The translations under genes and the position numbers were made by a program. The notes beneath the pieces are model-generated. The model was not told the origin of the DNA. It did not search any database and saw only the letters and a program-made list of their open reading frames with translations. Shown here one piece after another: positions 61,678 through 64,000 of a DNA stretch of 64,000 nt; positions within the stretch are counted from its first letter, which is position 1, and each line of letters opens with the position of its first letter. The stretch lies in NCBI GenBank assembly GCA_001628005.1, contig LUQU01000004.1, forward strand, positions 1 to 64,000, in the 5' to 3' direction. Origin of the DNA: SAR86 cluster bacterium REDSEA-S09_B4 (lineage in GTDB: Bacteria > Pseudomonadota > Gammaproteobacteria > Magnimaribacterales > Magnimaribacteraceae).

Positions 61678-63137
61678 TATTCAATTTCTGGCCAAGCTTC
61701 ATGCCAATCTGTATTTAATTGGAAATAGTGAGCCATTCTGAGCAATTTGCTCTCATTTAAATTATCTGCAACAAGTTGCACTCCTAAAGGCAGTCCTTGG
61801 TGTTCCCCACAAGGAAAAGAAATACCTGGTAGGCCAGCTAAGTTAGCAGGTATGGTAAAAATATCTTGTTTGTACATTTCAACTGGATCTGAGGTTTTGT
61901 CACCTAAGGAGAAAGAAGTATCGGGAGCTGTCGGAGAAAGAATAAAATCCACTGATTTAAAAGCTTTACTAAAGTCATCAGCTACAAGCCTTCTGCATTT
62001 TTGTGCCTTTAAATAGTAAGCATCATAATATCCTGCAGAAAGGGCATAGGTTCCAATCAATATTCTTCTTTTAACTTCTGCGCCAAAACCTTCTTCTCTT
62101 GTACGCATATAAAGGTCATCTAGATTGTTTGGGTCTTCGCATCTGTAACCAAACTTAACACCATCATATCTCGATAAATTCGCTGAACATTCAGCTGGAG
62201 CAATTACGTAATATATGGGTAAAGAAAGGTCTATATGAGGTAAATCCACATCTTCTACCTGAGCTCCAAGTTTCTCAAATATCTTAATGCTCTCGTCAAT
62301 ACTTTTTTCTACGTAATTGGGTAAATTCATAGAAAAAAATTGTTTAGGTAAACCAATTCTTAACCCCTTAATATCTTCATTAATTTCATCTACAAAGTCT
62401 GGAACATCTACATTTAAGCTTGTAGAGTCTCTGGGGTCATGACCTGACATGGCTTTAAGCATATATGCTGCATCTTCAGCTGATTTAGTCAAAACACCGC
62501 CTTGGTCTAAACTAGAAGCAAAAGCTATCATGCCGTATCTTGAAACCCTTCCATAAGTTGGTTTAATTCCTGTTAATCCACAAAGAGCGGCTGGTTGTCT
62601 TATTGAACCACCCGTGTCAGTAGCTGTAGCCCCCGAGGCTAGACCAGCAGAAACACAAGCTGCTGAACCCCCAGAAGAGCCACCTGGTACGTAATTTCTT
62701 TTCCAGGGATTATTTACTGCTCCAAAATAGCTTGTTTCATTAGAAGAGCCCATAGCAAACTCATCCATGTTGGTTTTTCCTAAAATAACGGAACCATTGG
62801 CTGAAAAATTCTTTACCACAGTTGAAGAATAAGGAGATACAAAATTGGATAGCATTTTAGAGCCACAAGTAGTGAGGATTCCTTCAGTACAGAAAATATC
62901 TTTATGTGCTATAGGAATCCCATCTAAGGGAAGGGCAGATCCTTCTTTGTATCTTTTATCAGATTCTCTTGCACTTTCTATAGCTTTGTCTTCAAGGACA
63001 GTAATAAAGCTATTTATCTTTTTATCTACTTTCTTGATTCTTTGAAGATAAGATTCAGTTAATTCCAGACTCGAAAAAGCAGATTCCTTCAACCCCTTTA
63101 ACTTTTCTTTTATAGAAAGTTTATAAAATTCCTCCAT
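61677..63137 (-). CDS. gatA: Asp-tRNA(Asn)/Glu-tRNA(Gln) amidotransferase subunit A
   Basis: Amidase signature [37 protein letters not shown]. Confidence 0.98.
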   Translation of the reverse strand: MEEFYKLSIKEKLKGLKESAFSSLELTESYLQRIKKVDKKINSFITVLEDKAIESARESDKRYKEGSALPLDGIPIAHKDIFCTEGILTTCGSKMLSNFVSPYSSTVVKNFSANGSVILGKTNMDEFAMGSSNETSYFGAVNNPWKRNYVPGGSSGGSAACVSAGLASGATATDTGGSIRQPAALCGLTGIKPTYGRVSRYGMIAFASSLDQGGVLTKSAEDAAYMLKAMSGHDPRDSTSLNVDVPDFVDEINEDIKGLRIGLPKQFFSMNLPNYVEKSIDESIKIFEKLGAQVEDVDLPHIDLSLPIYYVIAPAECSANLSRYDGVKFGYRCEDPNNLDDLYMRTREEGFGAEVKRRILIGTYALSAGYYDAYYLKAQKCRRLVADDFSKAFKSVDFILSPTAPDTSFSLGDKTSDPVEMYKQDIFTIPANLAGLPGISFPCGEHQGLPLGVQLVADNLNESKLLRMAHYFQLNTDWHEAWPEIE

Positions 63138-63433
63138 TAAGCATCCTCATCTATTACTTTTGGTACCATAAAGAGACCAGCTTTTTTTAGAGGGGCATTT
63201 TTTTGTAAATTCTTTCTATCATCTTTTTCTGTAACCTCATCTTTTCTAAGAGGCTGAGATATATCAAGAGGATGAGACATCGGAACTACTGATTCCGTGT
63301 TTACGGAATCCATCTTAGCCACTAGCTCTAAAATACTTTCTAGCTCTTTTTTTAAAGAAGGGAAGCTCTTTTTATTTATATTAATTCGAGCCAAATAAGC
63401 TATTTGTTCTAAATCTTTATTTTTAAGAGTCAT
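63137..63433 (-). CDS. gatC: Asp-tRNA(Asn)/Glu-tRNA(Gln) amidotransferase subunit C
   Basis: IAYLARINI...MDSVNTESVVPMSHPLDISQPLRKDEVTE. Confidence 0.95.
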   Translation of the reverse strand: MTLKNKDLEQIAYLARININKKSFPSLKKELESILELVAKMDSVNTESVVPMSHPLDISQPLRKDEVTEKDDRKNLQKNAPLKKAGLFMVPKVIDEDA

Positions 63434-63542
63434 AAATAATAAGTTTTATATAGAAATGTGGCTAATGTAGCATATTGTTCCTTGCTCAAAAACTAAGCTG
63501 TTGCTAGAGTAGCCATCTTTTAAAAAATTCATTTTTTGGTAA

Positions 63543-64000
<458 letters not shown>

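Noticed and set aside
52830-63433. tRNA-Gln(TTG) plus gatCAB as evidence for an indirect Gln-tRNA pathway
   Set aside because: GatCAB is common and may serve Asn-tRNA. Absence of glnS cannot be tested from this window.

Overview
This is a 64 kb, AT-rich, gene-dense chromosomal segment of a gammaproteobacterium. Low GC, tiny intergenic gaps and gene order suggest a streamlined marine lineage such as SAR86; that placement is inference. Almost everything is housekeeping in classical gammaproteobacterial order: lpxB-rnhB-dnaE-accA-tilS; leuA; holD-like/rimI; valS-holC-pepA | lptFG; dapE-dapD-glnD-map | carAB-greA; rlmE-ftsH-glmM-tpiA-secG-tRNA-Leu-tRNA-fMet-rimP-nusA-infB-rbfA-truB-rpsO-pnp; ychF-pth-rplY-prs-tRNA-Gln-ispE-lolB | prfA-prmC-moeB; gatBAC | mreB. 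No phage, IS, CRISPR or rRNA was seen. The main points worth a second look are: (1) truB looks broken by an out-of-frame deletion, with the second half of its PUA-like domain still open in the -1 frame up to rpsO; (2) carA has a candidate attenuator, with promoter, 28-aa leader ORF and intrinsic terminator, laid out like E. coli pyrBI; (3) leuA has an unannotated Leu-rich 30-aa leader peptide, and both leader peptides start almost at the predicted TSS; (4) two tandem paralogous small membrane proteins after pnp each have their own terminator; (5) there is a cytoplasmic GH84 protein closely resembling eukaryotic O-GlcNAcase; (6) a divergent holD is likely upstream of rimI; (7) the initiator tRNA has U1:U72 instead of C1:A72; (8) folP and hemA are missing from their canonical positions.
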